Assembly (NCBI RefSeq): GCF_003576645.1
Contig: NC_044930.1
Location: 22,050,941 to 22,114,940 of the forward strand
Reading direction: 5' to 3'
Origin: Ipomoea triloba
Lineage: Eukaryota > Streptophyta > Magnoliopsida > Solanales > Convolvulaceae
DNA: 64,000 bases
Shown one piece after another: positions 20,910 through 32,633 of this stretch. The notes beneath the pieces are model-generated. The model had not been told where the DNA came from. It saw only the letters and a list, made by a program, of their open reading frames with translations, and searched no databases. Each line of letters begins with the position of its first letter. Position 1 is the stretch's first letter. The translations under genes and the position numbers were made by a program.

Positions 20910-22370
20910 CTTTCTTTCTCCATATTAAACACAATATTTTCTGAGTAACAAATAAAAAATAATAATATCAATTAGTGCATTTTTCTATTCATATTTTAAC
21001 AATAGTCTCCAATCAAAATAGCACTAATTACCAATCTATCCATTAATAAATATATAAGCTAGCTTGAGAATGATTAATTGTAAATTGTAATTAATTAGTA
21101 TTTTATGCAATATATTTTACAAAGACATACCAAAGATGACATGTAGCAAACGCTATAAATAAACTCATAGCATATTTGACCCGGCCCGTGGAAATAGATT
21201 TATTCCTTAATTTATGTATAGATTTTTTTTTAGCAATAATAATTTTGAAATGAACAACTTTCCTTGTAAAAGTACTAACTACTGATAGAGATGTTTAATT
21301 TTAAAATAAGAGTTATATTCACTACGAAAATTGACAGTAAATATGTGCTTAGAGTAGATTTTTTCAATGAAAAATCAATATAATCAAAAATAAAAAATCA
21401 GACCTAAGCACTTGGCGGCGGCCGACCGCCTAGAAAATCACCAAAATCGGTGATTTATGAGGCAGCCTAGGCGCCGACTCAGTCACGGAGGACTAGGCTG
21501 CCGGTGAATAGCTATTGTTCTTTTTTTTTTTTTTTAAATGTGTTATTTCTCTCAAAACGACTTCATTTTGAGCAACAAAAATTCTAAATCTTTCAAATCC
21601 TTCCCAAACCTAAAAATGTAATAAAAAAATCAAAATCATCTACTTTAATATTGATACTTTGATTGTTGTGACTTTGTAGAATTGTGTTTTGATTTTTAAA
21701 ATCTTTATACAGAGTACAATTTATAATTCTATTTGTATTTTAGGTTAATATTTAATATTTTAATATTAACTATTAAAATATTAAATAATTTATAATTATC
21801 CAATCATAATTTTTAAAAAAAAAAAAAAGAAAAAAAAGAAACGCTGAGGAACGCCAAACGATCACCTTTGTTATAATTGAGACTAAAGTTTCTATTTTTA
21901 TTTAGTAATTTTATCAAACTTTAATTATTTCACGAATTAAATGTGTTGTAGATCATTGTGATATGAAATATATTAATTTATACTAATGTTCTTGTCAACT
22001 CCAATAATCAATTTGGAGTTAAATTTTGAACTATTTGGTAAATGATGACTTGAACCAAATAATTTTTTTTTTTTAAAAGGTGTTTCTTCTAAGTTTCATT
22101 TTCTGTGCCTCCTCGGATGACATGTACTTTTTTGCTTGTATGTGTCTTGTGATGCGTCCACAAACGTTTTCTATCTCACCCAGTGGGCAGTGGCATATAT
22201 ATATGACACATCATTAATAAATTTATCAATTATAACAATTTACAATGATCAAATACAACACTATTAAATAATTGAGAAAGTAAAATATTAGATGAATGTG
22301 ATTTTATATAATTATTTTGTAATCAAATTGTTCAATTTACGAGTAATAAATAAATACATAGCAAAGTGTG
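20910..22370. other. AT-rich intergenic stretch with a decayed hAT-like GC block
   Basis: Nothing coding. At 21405-21505 a GC-rich block (GGCGGCGGCCGACCGCC, GCCTAGGCGCCGA) followed by CTCAAAACGACTTCATTTTGAGC near 21553 looks like an old relative of the outer hAT terminal region (6030-6167 and the palindrome at 5959). Two oligo-A/T tracts otherwise. Confidence 0.45.
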
Positions 22371-22379
22371 ACATGTACG

Positions 22380-23300
22380 CTACATTAAAAATGTCATTTA
22401 GCAGCGGTTATATTATTATTTAGTGGCGGTTTGTAACTGTTATGAAATCTCCTACTGGTGATCATCTATTCGTGACTAAATAGTGTGTCGTGAATGATTT
22501 AACGGGATTTACTACAACCGAGAGAATTATTGACTAGGATTGCTTTTAGCGGCGGTTTCTTATTAACCGAATTGCGGATTGGAAATATTTTTGAAGAGTT
22601 TTAAAACATTTTTTGTCACTTTTCCTTTCAAACACTTAGCTGTGACTATAAATGATTAAATTTAGTTGAGTTTTAGCGGCAATTCAAACAACTGCTAGTA
22701 AAAACCACATTAAATGAAAATAAGTTAATGTTTCCTAGTGACTATAACGATCTGCCATAAGAAATCGTTGCTAACAACTTAATCATTTAAGTTTCAATGT
22801 TAAATTAGAAACGGTTTATATAACTGTCACAATATATCAGTAGTTATACCGTGGACCATGGATCATGGTTGATACTGCAGTTGTATTGAACGGATACTGC
22901 AGTTGTGTTGAAAGGAAACTGTAGTTGCGCGGAACAGAGGTCGTTTCATCCGTCTGGAACTGCAATTGTGTTGAACGGATGAACGACATCTGTTCCGCGC
23001 AACTGCAGTTTCCTTTCAACACAACTGCAGTATCAGCCATGACCATGGTCGACAATGCATTGTGGACCATGATCCACAGTATAATTTGCGCACACATATA
23101 TACTCATTTAGCAACAGTTATATATAACTACCATTAAGTATGTGTCGCTAAAGCGTGACATGTATACACTACACCAAAAAAGTCATTTAGCAGCGGTTAT
23201 ATTATTATATTTAGCGGTTTGTAACTGTCATGAAATTGCCTACTAGCGATTATTCATCCGTGATTAAATAGTGTGTCGTGAATATCCTATCACATTAATA
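22380..23300. mobile_element. CACTA-like (En/Spm) debris with subterminal TTTAGCRGCGGTT repeats
   Basis: Two blocks begin similarly: CGCTACATTAAAAATGTCATTTAGCAGCGG at 22379 and CACTACACCAAAAAAGTC followed by ATTTAGCAGCGG at about 23168. They share downstream text (TTTGTAACTGT, TAAATAGTGTGTCGTGAAT). Repeated TTTAGCGGCGG-type motifs (22430, 22550, 22675) resemble CACTA subterminal repeats, and CACTACACCAAAAA resembles a CACTA terminus. Ends and the 3-bp duplication are not resolved. Confidence 0.4.
22843..23085. mobile_element. Foldback MITE, GTTATACCGTGGACC family, nested in the CACTA-like debris
   Basis: Left end gttataccgtggaccatgg pairs with right end ccatgatccacagtataat. Internal arms carry mirrored CTGCAGTTGTGTTGAA and TTCAACACAACTGCAG modules and GAACAGAGGTCGTTTCATCC against its complement. 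The whole could fold into one long hairpin. A relative with the same modules is at 29249-29619. Confidence 0.7.
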
Positions 23301-23439
23301 AGAATTGTTACCTCAAAATTTTTACCAACAACACAAGAATCTTGAAGCATTTGCATCATTATTAATTTCTTCTTTTTTTACGGGTTTTTAGTCGTTATTC
23401 CTTTCTTTAATTCTTTTATTTTACTTATCCTCACATTTT

Positions 23440-23670
23440 TTGTTGTCATGCCCCCTCCCCCTGCCTCTCACGTGGGTTCACTTCACAATTCACACGTCAT
23501 ACGGATATGCTGTGAGCTTCTTGTGACCCCACACATTGCCAACGTTGTACCCCACCAAATACGTAGGCCCCATCTACCTGCATGTCAGCCACGTGTGCAC
23601 CTCATCTCAACGCCGTTAATTCTCCGTCGTCAACTCCCATACCCGGTGGTCCTGTCTACAAACTGAGGTG
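23440..23670. other. GC-richer island with two CACGTG (G-box) cores
   Basis: In an AT-rich setting this stretch holds CTCACGTGGG (about 23467) and GCCACGTGTG (about 23588). It could be an old exon or regulatory remnant; a 72-codon frame inside has no recognisable family. It is 1.4 kb upstream of the GT14 gene, too far to assign. Confidence 0.3.
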
Positions 23671-23759
23671 TTAGGATGAGGCTCAAACTAAAGTAAAAAC
23701 ATTTGCTGTGGATTTGGGTGAAAGAAGAATTATGAGAGAAAAGAAAAAGACTAAAATAT

Positions 23760-24880
23760 CTTTAATAATAATAATCATCATTATTATTATCAAGGATAAT
23801 TTTGTAATTTCATTTTTTTCCCCTTTGTATCCACCACTAAATTAGAATTCATAGGGGGAGCTCAATGAATTTTAATTCCACAAATGGAGGTCGAAAATTG
23901 TAATTCCTACCAGCCAAACAATATAATTGTGTTTCGCACAAAATTATCACTGCGATGCACGTATTAATTTTTAAATATATATTTAAATAATAAAATTAAA
24001 GGTGAAGTTATAAATAATTATAATATTTGAAAGTGTACATTTATTTAATTATAAGATCAATTCAAAAGTATCAATAATATATGATTCGTTTGATTGCATT
24101 TATTTTAGAAAAATTGATATGTAATATGATTTATGTAATTATATAATTATTAATTAAAATAAATATTGAAAAAAAAAACAAGAAATAATTTTTAAAAGTA
24201 TTAATATAATTTTTTTATTATACAGATAATTTTATTACCATTTAAGTACTCTATAATTACTTTCAATTCTTTAATTTCTTATTCTTCATTATTAGCTTAA
24301 TTACAATTATTTCTTTATTTCACTCAATTCTTTAATTCCATTATTAGCTTAATTATAATTAATTTCTTAGTTTTTTTGAAAATAAAATTAATTTCTTAGT
24401 TAGTATAATACTAAAAGATCGAAAGGAAACGAATACCTAATAATATTATTATAGTACACGAAGTTTAAAAATCTATTTAATAATTTTCTTTTACAATGGT
24501 TTTTACCTTTTTCATATATTCATTAACTAAAAAAATTATTTTTTGATTATAAAGACATTAACTACAAAAAATTATAATGACAATTTTATTACCATTTAAA
24601 TACTCTGCATTAAATAATTTTGATACTACTAATTATCATTATAATTATAATTTTGAAAATATTTTATTCATTACAAATATTAATATTTTAGAAGATTTTT
24701 GCGTATATTTATTAACTAAAAATGATTTTTTTTATTATAAAGATAGTTTTATTACTATTTAAATAACCTGTAGTTACTTTTAATTACTTAACTTTTTTAT
24801 TCTCTATTATTAACTTAATTACAATTACTTTCTTATTTTACTTAATTCGTTATTTTAATTGAATTACAATCGGAGAAGGC
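23760..24880. other. Very AT-rich spacer upstream of the GT14 gene
   Basis: TAA/ATT microsatellite at 23763-23792, followed by 1 kb of AT-rich sequence with a loosely repeated motif (TTATTACCATTTAA...TACTCT near 24233, 24587 and again near 24750). Nothing coding. Confidence 0.5.
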
Positions 24881-25141
24881 TAACGCTGTTAAGTGTTAAC
24901 CACAACGTTTATTCTGTGTCTGCAAGTATTTTATCCGGATTAGTGCTTTAAATAGCGTGGTTAATTATTATCTTAAGCACATAGGTTATTGTTGACAAAT
25001 TTATATTCGTAATATCCCAATAATCCTTTACCAAATCCCATTATCTTCCACCTTTTCTCTCTCTAAGATGCTCGATCTCTTGTTTCTCTCTGTTGGGTCT
25101 TTTGTTGTAAAGTATCAGTGAGAGAGTACAGAGTGACCATC

Positions 25142-26953
25142 ATGTTGTTTCCTTCTCCGCTGTCTCTCTTTTGTGCTCTGCTTCTTTGTTTGCCACTCGC
25201 GTTGATTCTTACCATAAATTCCCCTTTCTCCCCCGCCGCCACCGCCGCCGTTGCCGGCGGCGGCGAGGGAAATTACCCGTTGTCTGAGGATGGAAACGGC
25301 GGGAAAGTTAAGGGAGAATCAACCGTTACTACGTTTTCTCCGCCGCCGCCGATTGGGAGGCCGGAGGATGGAAACGACGGGAAAGTTAACAGAAAATCAA
25401 CCGTTATTACGTTATCGCCGCCGCCAACGGAGGAGGAGGAGGAGGATGACCCGATGATACGAGTTTCGGGTCGGGTTGGGTCGGACCAGAGACCCGTCAC
25501 GAAGCCGAAGAAATTGGCTTTTATGTTCCTCACCACCACGCCGCTTCCATTTGCGCCGCTGTGGGAGCTCTTCTTCAATGCCACGCCGGAGAATCTGTAC
25601 AATATATACGTACACGCGGATCCGAGGTACTATTGGACCGTCATTATAATTATGATTATAATTATTATTATTATTAGAGTTTATTATCAAAATGGTCTCT
25701 CGACTATTGTGAAATTATCAATTTGGTTTTCAATAATTTTTCGTGACCAATTAAGTCCTCGACTTTGAAAAATTTAATCAATTTGGTCATCTGTTTATTT
25801 TTCCGTTAAACATCCATTAAATCGGGACCAAATTGATAATTTTGTTATAGTCAAGGACTAAATTGGTAATTAATTTTCACTGAAATGATTCCTTGACTAT
25901 AGCAAAATTACTAATTTTGTCCTGATTTAACGGATGTTTAACGGCAAAATAAACGGAGGACCAAATTAGTTTATTTTTTCAAAGTCAAGGGACTGAATTG
26001 GGAACGAAAAATTGTCGAGAGGACCAAATTGATAATTTCACAATAATCGAAGGACCATTTCAATAATAAACTCTTATTATTATTATTATTATTCTTTTTT
26101 TTTTTTGAATAATTCTATTCCATAATCTTCAAGAAATTAGATATAGAGCATAATCATTTAAAATAAGATATAACATTATACAATTATACCTCAATTATTC
26201 TATAGGTACAATTACACTCCACCGTTCCACGGCGTGTTTGCCGGCCGCGTCATCCCGTCGAAGCCAACTCGCCGGAACACTCCCACGCTCGCCGCCGCGG
26301 CACGGCGGCTGTTAGCGCACGCGCTCCTCCACGACAAGTCGAATTACATGTTCGCCCTCCTCTCCCCGCTCTGCATTCCACTTCACTCCTTTAATTTCAC
26401 TTACAAAACCGTCATAAACTCGACCAAGAGTTTCATCGAAATTCTGGGGAGGGAGCCGTGGGCCTACGACAGGTGGGCGGCGCGTGGGGATTACGCGATG
26501 CTGCCGGAGGTGAGGTTTGAGGATTTCCGAATTGGGTCCCAGTTCTACATCCTGACACGTAAGCACGCCAGGATTGTAGTGCGTGACCGAAAGCTTTGGT
26601 CAAAGTTCAAGCAGCCGTGCTTATATCGCGACACGTGTTACCCCGAGGAGCAATATTTCTCTACGCTCTTGAGCATGGTAGACCCGCAAGGGTGTTCCCA
26701 CGCGACGCTCACGCACGTGGACTGGAAAGGGAGTCACGGCGGTCACCCGCGGATGTACAGTGCAGACGAAGTGGGCCGGGGATTAATCCTAACCCTTCGA
26801 AATGACCGCCCACGGTACGGTGATGAGGAGATGAACGGCTCCGATCCGTCTTTGACGAAACGGCATGACCCGTTTTTATTCGCTAGGAAGTTCTCTCCTG
26901 ACTCGATCGAGCCGCTGATGAGGATAGCAAACGATGTAATTTTAAAAGAGTAA
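25142..26953 (+). CDS. GT14-family glycosyltransferase (core-2/I-branching GlcNAc-transferase-like, BC10 type), two exons
   Basis: Spliced CDS 25142-25626 joined to 26206-26953 gives 410 residues plus stop. Donor CCGAG|GTACTA and acceptor CTATAG|GTACAA keep frame (Arg split over the junction, then YNYTPPFHG). ATG 25142 is the first good start. Residues 7-25 are a hydrophobic signal anchor, so a type II Golgi protein is expected. Residues 30-120 form a low-complexity stem (Pro- and Glu-rich). The Branch/GT14 domain runs from [20 protein letters not shown] (about 124) through [56 protein letters not shown] and CYPEEQYF to SHGGHPR near residue 350. Plant members are linked to cell-wall and glycoprotein glycosylation (rice BC10); the substrate of this one is unknown. 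The intron is 579 bp and carries a MITE. TCTCTCTCT-rich leader upstream. Appears intact. Confidence 0.9.
25627..26205 (+). other. Intron of the GT14 gene
   Basis: GTACTA...CTATAG, 579 bp. About 400 bp of it is the MITE at 25677-26073, lying in a (TTA)n tract; a T-run follows. The original intron was therefore probably only about 170 bp. Confidence 0.85.
25677..26073. mobile_element. Mutator-like MITE in the GT14 intron
   Basis: Starts gagtttattatcaaaatgg and ends ccatttcaataataaactc. Arms pair over most of the element, with internal CCGTTAAACATCC and GGATGTTTAACGG. Flanked by ttattatta on both sides (25668-25676 and 26074-26082); because this lies in a TTA microsatellite the 9-bp duplication is less certain than usual. 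Same family as 19680-20095. Confidence 0.8.
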
Positions 26954-27168
26954 GAGGGCATTATCGTAATTAAACGTTTCTTTTGACTTTTTTTTTACTT
27001 GTTTAGTTTTTTTTTTTTTTTGAGAGTTTTCCTTGTTTAGTTTTAGTCAAAAGGGTTAAAGTGTCATAAAGAGAAGAAGGCGGGACAAACCCGTACTTTA
27101 GAGTTCAGATATTGTACTTCGAAATTTTAGATAATTGTAATTAATCGCCGTTTTACGTTGTTGTGACT
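26954..27168 (+). other. 3' flank of the GT14 gene, partly duplicated at 32495-32620
   Basis: Probable 3' UTR. The stretch from about 27042 (TTTTAGTCAAAAGGGTTAAAG) to 27148 (TGTAATTAATCGC), including GGCGGGACAAACCCGTACTTTAG, recurs with small changes at 32493-32611. Confidence 0.6.
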
Positions 27169-27323
27169 TACGTAGTTTTTTTTTTTTTTTTTGCAAACAT
27201 TTCTTTTTTTTAGTACTACCGATTTAGTACACAAAGAGTCAATATTGACCTCACTGGGTTGAAATCCATGACATTTCATTTGCGAAAGTCAATTTATACC
27301 ACTAAATCACAAGGTTATTGGCG
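27169..27323 (-). mobile_element. tRNA-derived SINE, second copy, 10-bp target duplication
   Basis: Minus strand begins GCCAATAACCTTGTGATTTAGTGG (first 20 bases shown in part: GCCAATAACCTTG), with A box GATTTAGTGG and a decayed B box (GGATTTCAACCC), ending in an A-run. Flanks share tgttgtgact at 27159-27168 and 27324-27333. Same 5' start as the copy at 20718-20894 (GCCAA..ACCTTGT), so both belong to one family. Confidence 0.8.
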
Positions 27324-27769
27324 TGTTGTGACTATTTTGAACACACTAAACTCATTTTTTAAAATGATCTACATTTTCTGATAAATTATTACTATATAAT
27401 ATATTTTATTATACCGAAATTTATTTTTATTATACTCTAAGTTTTCAAAAATATTTTTATTATAGTGTACTATCTAAAAGAAAAGCATATAATATATAAA
27501 AATATAACAACATATTTAAAAAAATTCTATTAGTGGTCGACCTTGATTCACTATAATTTGCTACTAAATTAAAATGTAAGTATTTTTTAATGGGCAAAGT
27601 GGTTAAAAGGTTTTTGTAATTCGGAATGAGAAGTAGGAGTACAGACTAAAGAGTATTCTCCCCATCCCAAGAAAAAAATCTGTATTAATCTCCACGGAAA
27701 ATTTCTGTCGTCGGGACAAGGTCGCTTGATAAAAAATTTTACATTTTCAATTTGCAAAATGTTTATTTG

Positions 27770-28020
27770 AAGACACAAAAATGTAAATTCGAAAGTCAAA
27801 ATTATGCACTTAAAGACACACAGATGTGCATTCAAAGGCAAAAATTGTGCACTCGAAGACCAAAATTATGCACTTGAAGACATAAAATTATGCATTTTAA
27901 GGCACAAAAATATGCGCTCAAAAGTCAAAATTGTTCACTCGAAGACACTAAAATGTACACTCAAAGAGAGAAAACTATGCACTCATAGAGTAATTATGCA
28001 CTTAAAAAACACAAAATAAA
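27770..28020. repeat. Degenerate array of ATTATGCACTTRAAGACA units
   Basis: Around 10 modules of 22-26 bases (AAATTATGCACTTAAAGACAC, GTGCATTCAAAGGC, TGTGCACTCGAAGAC). Their reading frames on both strands are simple-repeat products. Resembles the arrays at 8615 and 62650. Confidence 0.65.
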
Positions 28021-29240
28021 ACACCCCAAAAAAAAACATTGCTTACACAAAATTATCCAATGCCACTGCCTTTTTTTTTATTTAATTTTTCTTCATTCTA
28101 GATGGTTGATCTAAACTATATATATATATATATTCAAATGAGAATAACCATCATGTAAACAATTATGACTGATTTTAGTACAATTTAATATGTGGATTTG
28201 TAAAATTTAATTTATGTAGTTTAATTTTGTTTAATTTAGTCTATATATTTTTAAAAATAATATAACTATGGATAATTATTAACAACACTAATTTTGTAAC
28301 AATTTTGGTGCCAATTTAAACAATTTAATAAAAGACCATCATGAGATAAAAAGCTGTCAAAATTTTTATTTATGCTTTAAAAAAAAAAAAGTTCCATGTA
28401 CATTACAATAAAGATAAATTTAATTTTAAAAAATTATTAAAAATTTTTAAATTTTCAATCTATCCATACCTACAAACATATTTAAATTTTGTTTTAAAAT
28501 AAATGTGTTTTAAATTTTTTTAATGGTAATTTTTTATTTAAAAAAAAACCAAGTGCTATGTATTTTTTTTTTAAATCTCAATATCTTAATTGTTAACAAA
28601 TTACTCCCTCTATCCCATTTTATTTGTCGTGTTCGGTTAATAAGGCATGACTGAAGTTATTTTAAAATTAATTTTTCATAATACTAAGTTTAGAGTTAAT
28701 ATATAAAATTCATATATTTAGAAATTACATTAAAAGTACTATTTTTTTTAGTACACATTAAAAGTACCATTAAACACAAAAAATTAAATTTAAAAATTAT
28801 TAAAAAAAATGCTAATAAAAATAAGCAAAGAAAAAGGAGTTGGTTTGACCGAATAGTAGGCATGACAGATGAAATGAGACAGATGGAGTACATGAATAAA
28901 TTGAAAAATGAAATTTGTTATTTTTTTTGCTATTAATATAATGTTTAAAAAATTAATAACTTTATTTAAATGTATACGAAACTTTTTTTTAAAAGAATAT
29001 ATATGTAAATAAAATTTTCTACTATGCTAAGCTTAATATGGTCTTTAATTAAATTCCACAAAGTAGTGTTGAAGTAGATGCATAGTAAGGTGGAATACAC
29101 AAATAATAGTTCTATAAGAGGTTAACAGTTTAAATATATTTGAAAGTATTAGTTATTTATTTTGTAAATATTGATATTAATGTATTATTGGTGACTAAAT
29201 AAATTAATTAAACAAAAGTTAAGTTGAATGGCATATCATA
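28021..29240. other. AT-rich intergenic stretch, no gene recognised
   Basis: Oligo-A/T tracts and a (TA)n at 28117-28131. At about 28603-28650 CTCCCTCTATCCCATTTTATTTGTCGTGTTC looks like a common plant MITE terminus (ACTCCCTC type); I could not find a clean partner, though GACAGATGGAGTA near 28878 may be it. Confidence 0.4.
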
Positions 29241-29248
29241 TCCGCAAA

Positions 29249-29619
29249 TTATATCGAGGACCGTGGTCCACGATGGATTGTGGACTGTGCATCAAAACGA
29301 CGTCGTTTTGATTAATGAAAACAGACAGATGAAACCACCTCCGTTCTGCGTCATTCACTTTCAGTTCATATACACTGCAGTTACATTTCAACACAACTGC
29401 AGTTACATTTCGATATAACTACACTTTCATTCGATAATATAAAAACACAAATGTGAAACTGTTATTCAGTATCAGTTCATATACACTGCAGTTACATTTC
29501 AACACAACTACAATTACATTTCGATATAACTACAGTTTCATTTGATAATATAAAAACAAATGTAAGGCACAATCTTTTGAGATGACCTGTAGTATCAGTG
29601 ACCACGGTCCACGGTATAA
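29249..29619. mobile_element. Foldback MITE, GTTATACCGTGGACC family, with internal 111-bp tandem duplication
   Basis: Left end atatcgaggaccgtggtcc pairs with right end ccacggtccacggtataac. Contains the 22-bp palindrome 29291-29312 (centre AAAACGACGTCGTTTT). A 111-bp unit starting CAGTTCATATACACTGCAG repeats at 29362 and 29473, with modules CTGCAGTTACATTTCAACAC shared with the 22843 element. Confidence 0.7.
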
Positions 29620-30513
29620 CGACTGTATCAGATTATGTTGATGTGGCAATGATGACATGTGATAATTGTCCTTTTAAAAAAATGGTGTTAATAATAAGAG
29701 TTAACTATATTCACTACCATTCTATGCTCCATTACTTTTACTCCCTGGCATGACAATGATAGGTTATCTCCATCCTGTGTGTCCTGATCGGAGATGTCAA
29801 CATCAAATTTTTGTGTCAGGGAGTAGAACTTGGGAGTCCAAGTAATATTTTCTTAATAATAATTTCTTAGAGATATAGATATGTATTTTAAAAATATTTT
29901 ATAGAAATTATATTTTCAGTTTTTAAAATGAAAAATTATGTAAGTAAACATGTTTTGTGCTTTATATTCTTCAATTTTTTAGAAAATTAAAAAAAAAATA
30001 TCTTGAGTTAGTAAACCAATTAGCATTTCTATTTTACTCTATGATTAAAACATTCCTAAATGAATAAGTTCTTTGTAAGAGCATGCCTCAAATAAGACAT
30101 GTAATACTTTTCAATTAAAATTTAATATTTTAAAAAAATATATTTTTTAATTGATAAAACTTTTTAAAATACATATAAAATTATTATATTTTAATTAAAA
30201 AATATTACACATCTCACTCAAGGCACATTCTACCTAAACTTGTCCATTCCATCCAAAAAAGTCAATGCCCCGTTAAAGCCTCTTTTTATTGTACATGTTC
30301 AGTTTTCACTATACATATTTCAACAAAACTATATTAAAGTGGTACCAGTCTTGAAATTTGATATAAAATTATTAAAGAAAACTGATATTTTCCCCTGAAA
30401 ATCTTTCTCCTAATAATTTCTTTCCTAATGTGACTTCAAATTATTGGTGTTCATAAATTGAAGGATTCCACCAAATAAATTTTTAAATTTTATTTTAATA
30501 ATTTTAATGAATG
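29620..30513. other. Intergenic, nothing coding recognised
   Basis: AT-rich. The segment 30274-30380 (GTTAAAGCCTC, ATTGTACATGTTCA, TGGTACCA) matches 33245-33350 downstream; see the duplication noted there. Confidence 0.5.
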
Positions 30514-31026
30514 AGGTTCAAATTGATCACTGAACGTAACCTGAGAGTTCAATTAGGCCACTAAACGAAAAAAAAAAACGCAATTAGGCCACTGAACACT
30601 CCAAGTACATACAATTTCACCAGATAGCAGGTTACCTTTCATTTCATCAGGCTGCCTGCTTATGTGGATGGTGAATTGGAATTTTAAAATAATTTTTTAC
30701 TAATAATAATATTAAAATTAAAAAAATAAAAAATTAAATGCATGCTTCCTTATTTTTTTAAAAAAAATAATTAAAAATACAATGCCTGCTTGTTTTTTTT
30801 TAATTAAATTTTTAAATTTTAAATTTTAAATTTTTATTTTTAATTTTTAATATTTAAAAATATTTTAAAATGCCAACTTTCCATCCATATAAGCATGCAA
30901 CTTGATGAAATGGAAGGTAACCTGCTATCAGGTAAAATTACATGCATTTGAAGCGTTGAGTAATTTAATTGCACTTTTTTTTTCCGTTCAGTGGCGTAAT
31001 TGCACTTTGAGGTTACATTTGAACCT
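30514..31026. mobile_element. Long-TIR MITE (Mutator-like, AGGTTCAAAT family)
   Basis: Arms of about 170 bases pair from aggttcaaattgatcac and its partner ending atttgaacct, with CAATTAGGCCACTGAACG against CGTTCAGTGGCGTAATTG and GATAGCAGGTTACCTTTCAT against its complement. Between them is an AT-only middle. No clear target duplication, so superfamily is tentative. Confidence 0.65.
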
Positions 31027-32490
31027 TATTCCTAATTTTAATAAAATAATGATTAAATAAAAACTCAACAGAGACAAAGGGGAGCCCTTCGTCTCCGGCC
31101 AACCATGGAGAACCCTTCATCTCCATGGTGGGCAGGAGACGAAGGGGTTCGTCTCCAACTGGTAGGTTTTTTTTAATATTAAAATAATTTTTTATTTATA
31201 ATTATTAAAATTAAAGTTAAAAATTATTTTTAATTTCAGTAACCGACACATCAGCATATCAACAGGTAAACAAGTCATTTTTTTTGTGAATTTGTATGAA
31301 TTTACTTTGTTCAGGGACCTAATTGTAGTTTTTGAGTTCGGTGACCTAATTACCTTTTGGTATATAGTTGAATGACTTATTTGGCCCTTATTTTTAATTT
31401 GATAATATTTAATTATATGTAAAAGTTATTGAATGTTAAAGTGGCTTAGTGATTTTAAGCATTTTATTATTTTGAGCAGTCTAGGCATCATCCAATCGAT
31501 GGTAATTGTGGATTTTGTGAGAGTCATACTAAATGAGAGATAAGATTGTATATTCTCGAGATATCATGTCACTTAAGGTGTTCCAACCAAAGAATTTAAA
31601 TATTTCATTGATTTTCAGAGTGTAAAAAAGATCAATTTTTAATTAATATTAAATGATAAGGAAAAAATTTCATATTTATCCCATAAATCTTTTTTTTTTC
31701 TTTTCCTTTTTAGAAACCAATAAAATGCGATGTGGTATCCTAGAGATACACAATTCAATCTCTACTTGGTGGTTTTGTTAATAATAGATAAAGTTATGAT
31801 GGGTAATAACGATAATTGAATGAAACTAACCGAATCATCTAAATAACCTATTAATTTGCAAAATCAAACCGACCACTTTTGATTAATGTACCAAATTAAA
31901 TGTGATAGACTAATGTGGAATATCTAATGGCTATATACATAATTAAATGTTATTGGACATAGTGAGTTATTGGGATAAGGATTAAGGAGTCATGCAATCA
32001 TAGGATATCCATATATGAAAGTACACTTCACATATATGTGTACCACAAAATAGTCACTTTCTATGTCATGTTATACTATTTTTCCAACAATAAGCTATTA
32101 AAAAATCTCATATTGATTTTTTAAACTAAATCAAACAGCTAATAGTGCTTAAACAAGTCAAAATTAACTGATAAGCTAACTATGTTACCAGACAGGGCTT
32201 ATAAATCACTACCAATATATATTAAGTAAAATAAATCAGTGGGGGCAGTAACCTCCACTGTTTTAAACCTCCACTGTTTTAATTGTCCCCATGTAAATCC
32301 GCATATGTCAGATATAGAAGTTGAATGAAAATCAAATATTTTGGTGAAAAAAATTATTTCATAAACGTGGTTGGGTGAAAAATAAAATATAAAATCGTTC
32401 AGTTTATAATATTTGGAAGAATTATAAGGTATAAACTGGAAATATTTAGTATTTTTTAGTATTTATTTATTGTTTTCTTTCAAATGAGTT
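31027..32490. other. Intergenic with a GC-richer inverted repeat
   Basis: At 31087-31162 AGCCCTTCGTCTCC / GGAGACGAAGGGG and CCATGGAGAACCCTTCATC / ATGG form a local inverted repeat. CAGGGACCTAATTG...GGTGACCTAATTACC (31312-31355) looks like another TIR remnant of the preceding family. Nothing coding. Confidence 0.4.
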
Positions 32491-32492
32491 TT

Positions 32493-32620
32493 AGTCAAAA
32501 GCGTTAAAGTGTATATCATTAAAAAAAAAAAAAAAAAAAGATAGCGGGACAAACCCGTACTTTAGATATTGTACTATGAAAATTTAGCGTTAATCAATCG
32601 TAATTAATCGCAAGTTAAAG
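32493..32620 (+). repeat. Partial duplicate of the GT14 3' flank
   Basis: TTTTAGTCAAAAGCGTTAAAG, GCGGGACAAACCCGTACTTTAG and GTAATTAATCGC repeat 27042-27148, with an A-run inserted. Beyond the LINE, 33245-33350 repeats 30274-30380. Removing the LINE leaves the two parts adjacent here, while they are 3.1 kb apart at the first locus. Confidence 0.7.
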
Positions 32621-32633
32621 CCTCCTGCTATTG

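Noticed and set aside
27770..28020. Possible CRISPR array because of regularly spaced short repeats
   Set aside because: Repeats are degenerate, spacers are not distinct, and the sequence is eukaryotic.
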